This document shows positions 61,112 to 64,000 of a DNA stretch of 64,000 nucleotides, piece by piece. This DNA is from Orrella dioscoreae (GTDB lineage: Bacteria > Pseudomonadota > Gammaproteobacteria > Burkholderiales > Burkholderiaceae_B). The DNA is taken from contig NZ_LT907988.1 in assembly GCF_900089455.2 (NCBI RefSeq), positions 2,046,001-2,110,000 of the forward strand, read 5' to 3'. A program made the position numbers and the translations under genes. Within the stretch, counting starts at the first letter, position 1. Each line of letters opens with the position of its first letter. The notes beneath the pieces were generated by a model. That model did no database searches. It saw only the letters and a list, made by a program, of their open reading frames with translations, and was not told the DNA's origin.

Positions 61112-62282
61112 CTTTCCGCTCGCCGGGCGGCGGCCTGCCCCGGTTGCGCGCCAGCGGGGCTTTTCCTTGCTGGAGCTGGCGGTGGCGGCCGCCCTGTCGG
61201 CATTGGTGGCCGTCTGGGCGGCCAGCGCCTGGGTGGCCAGGCTAGACGACGCGGCTGCCGAGTCGGTGGGCACCTGGCTGGTGGCGCTGCATGCGGCCGC
61301 GGCGCCCGTCGTGCGCGAGATCGAGCGCGCAGAACGGGGCGAGGCCGGCCAGCCGCTCTCGCCGGCGCTGACCGGGCTGGCCCAACTGCCCGTGGCCACG
61401 CTCAAGGCCCTGGGCCATCTGGAAGCCGGATTTCCCGAGCGGTCGGCCTGGGGGGCGCCTGCCAGGCTGGAGCTGTTGCGCAGCCAGGCTTGTCCCGGGT
61501 CGCAGTGCCGGATCGACCTGTTGCTGCATACGCCGGTGTCGGGTGCGGAGGGGCGGGCATCCGAAGACGTCGGGCGCATCGGTGGCGTCCTGCTGGCTGC
61601 GCGGGGGCTGGCTGGCGCCATCCATCCCCAGGCGCCCGGACAGCTTCGCGGTGCGAATTTCGCGTTGCCCAACCCACCCGCCCCCGGCCTGGCGGCGCTG
61701 CCGGTGGGCACGGTCGCATTGCACGCCAGGGGAGCGCCCCTGGTGGACGATCCTTACGTTCGCCGGCGGGACACCCGTGATCCTGACCTGCAGGGGCCGC
61801 TGACGGTGGCCGGCGCGATCCATGGCGGGGCGGACCTGCTCGTCGACGGAAGGATGACCGGCCGGGGCGACCTGCGGATCGCCGGCCAGGTACAAGGCGG
61901 GGAGATCGTTGCGCTCGGCGCGATCTCCGGTGCAGGGGTACGCAGCCACGGGCGGCTTTCCAGCGGTGAATACCTGATGCTGGAGGCCCAGGCCGTCCCG
62001 GGCTCCCCCTGTTCTTCGGCGGGCCTGGTGGCACGCGACGTGTCTGGCGCGCTGCTGGCGTGCCAGCAAGGGACTTGGCGCCTGCAGGGAGGAGGTTTCG
62101 GCGGCATGTTCCTGATGGCGTCGTCGGGCCATTGCGTGACAGGGGGCGGGTTCAAACCCAATCCCGTGACCGGCGCCTGTTCGTGCCCCGTGGGTTTTCT
62201 CCCTTATCCGGTGGCCCAGACCCGGGGCGGTTTTCATGACGAGGACTTCCAGGTCTATCACACCTATGTCTGCATGCCTTGA
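61086..62282 (+). CDS. pilV: PilV-type minor pilin/tip adhesin, shufflon-like C-terminus
   Basis: A 398-residue protein beginning with a prepilin leader of 25 residues (VARQRG, then FSLLELAVAAALSALVAVWAA). A long middle domain ends in PCSSAGLVARDVSGALLACQQGTWR, the hallmark of the constant region of R64-type PilV, followed by a Cys-rich terminal domain of about 55 residues (HCVTGGGFKPNPVTGACSCPVGFLP...YHTYVCMP) like a shufflon variable segment. In R64 this tip determines recipient specificity. Here it is fixed: no rci recombinase or sfx-like repeats follow. It overlaps pilS by 26 bases. Confidence 0.88.
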   Translation: MRFPLSSASFPLAGRRPAPVARQRGFSLLELAVAAALSALVAVWAASAWVARLDDAAAESVGTWLVALHAAAAPVVREIERAERGEAGQPLSPALTGLAQLPVATLKALGHLEAGFPERSAWGAPARLELLRSQACPGSQCRIDLLLHTPVSGAEGRASEDVGRIGGVLLAARGLAGAIHPQAPGQLRGANFALPNPPAPGLAALPVGTVALHARGAPLVDDPYVRRRDTRDPDLQGPLTVAGAIHGGADLLVDGRMTGRGDLRIAGQVQGGEIVALGAISGAGVRSHGRLSSGEYLMLEAQAVPGSPCSSAGLVARDVSGALLACQQGTWRLQGGGFGGMFLMASSGHCVTGGGFKPNPVTGACSCPVGFLPYPVAQTRGGFHDEDFQVYHTYVCMP

Positions 62283-62311
62283 TGTTCGGGCCCCTGTGGG
62301 GGCACTGGCTC

Positions 62312-62317
62312 TATAAT
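62312..62317 (+). promoter_or_regulatory. alaS -10 element
   Basis: A consensus TATAAT hexamer 32 bases before the alaS start, after a short GC hairpin (CCCC-TGT-GGGG, 62291-62301). No good -35 is visible at the standard distance. Confidence 0.6.
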
Positions 62318-62349
62318 CAAAGATTCGCCCCTACCCGGCCCGCATCGCG

Positions 62350-64000
<1,651 letters not shown>

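Noticed and set aside
62283-62349. Possible shufflon segments, recombinase or attachment site after pilV
   Set aside because: Only 67 bases separate pilV from alaS, with no tRNA, inverted sfx-like repeats or integrase.

Overview
The window is chromosomal DNA from a high-GC betaproteobacterium, most likely of the family Alcaligenaceae (Bordetella/Achromobacter type). This rests on gene content and order: a phosphatase-iscRSUA-hscBA-fdx-iscX block beside uvrB, prfB near lysS, glnE divergent from a yhdP-type gene, trxA-rho, parE-parC, and Burkholderiales-type intergenic palindromes. Both ends cut through genes: an enolase-superfamily dehydratase at the left and alaS at the right. No rRNA, tRNA, CRISPR array or insertion sequence was recognised, and no stretch longer than 300 bases lacks a gene. 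The longest gap, 29322-29610, holds the trxA and parE upstream regions.

Layout. 1-5.3 kb: dehydratase end, aromatic/aspartate aminotransferase, uvrB, low-molecular-weight phosphatase. 5.3-11.1 kb: complete Isc iron-sulfur assembly operon, preceded by two tandem IscR-like sites. 11.2-12.1 kb: a protein built of two methylglyoxal-synthase-like halves. 12.2-16.0 kb (minus): small membrane protein, lysS, a short-chain dehydrogenase and prfB, the last with its programmed +1 frameshift. 16.1-20.5 kb: hydrolase, PHP-domain RNase AM, orphan binding protein, greB, queH. 20.6-33.9 kb: glnE, yhdP, rho, trxA, parE, parC.

33.9-38.3 kb is a probable zinc-starvation module: a dihydroorotase paralogue and a gamma-carbonic anhydrase on the minus strand, divergent from a TonB-dependent receptor, with a Zur-box-like palindrome between them. 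38.3-44.6 kb (minus): TAXI-type TRAP transporter (fused permease plus binding protein), class III aminotransferase and an RpiR-type regulator. 44.7-48.6 kb (plus): ectoine/5-hydroxyectoine cluster ectR-ectA-ectB-ectC-ectD, with an EctR1-like operator upstream. 48.8-53.1 kb: panD, an iron-sulfur flavoreductase, a D-amino acid dehydrogenase and a UgpB-like binding protein.

53.3-62.3 kb is a compact R64/IncI-style type IVb pilus operon (pilL, pilN, pilO, pilP, pilQ, pilR, pilS, pilV) placed between a palindromic repeat cluster and alaS. It lacks recognisable pilM, pilT and pilU genes and any shufflon recombinase. Its PilL looks like a VirB9/TrbG-TcpQ fusion. The most interesting parts of the window are this pilus locus, the Zur-type module, the ectoine regulator and operator, and the duplicated methylglyoxal-synthase-like protein.
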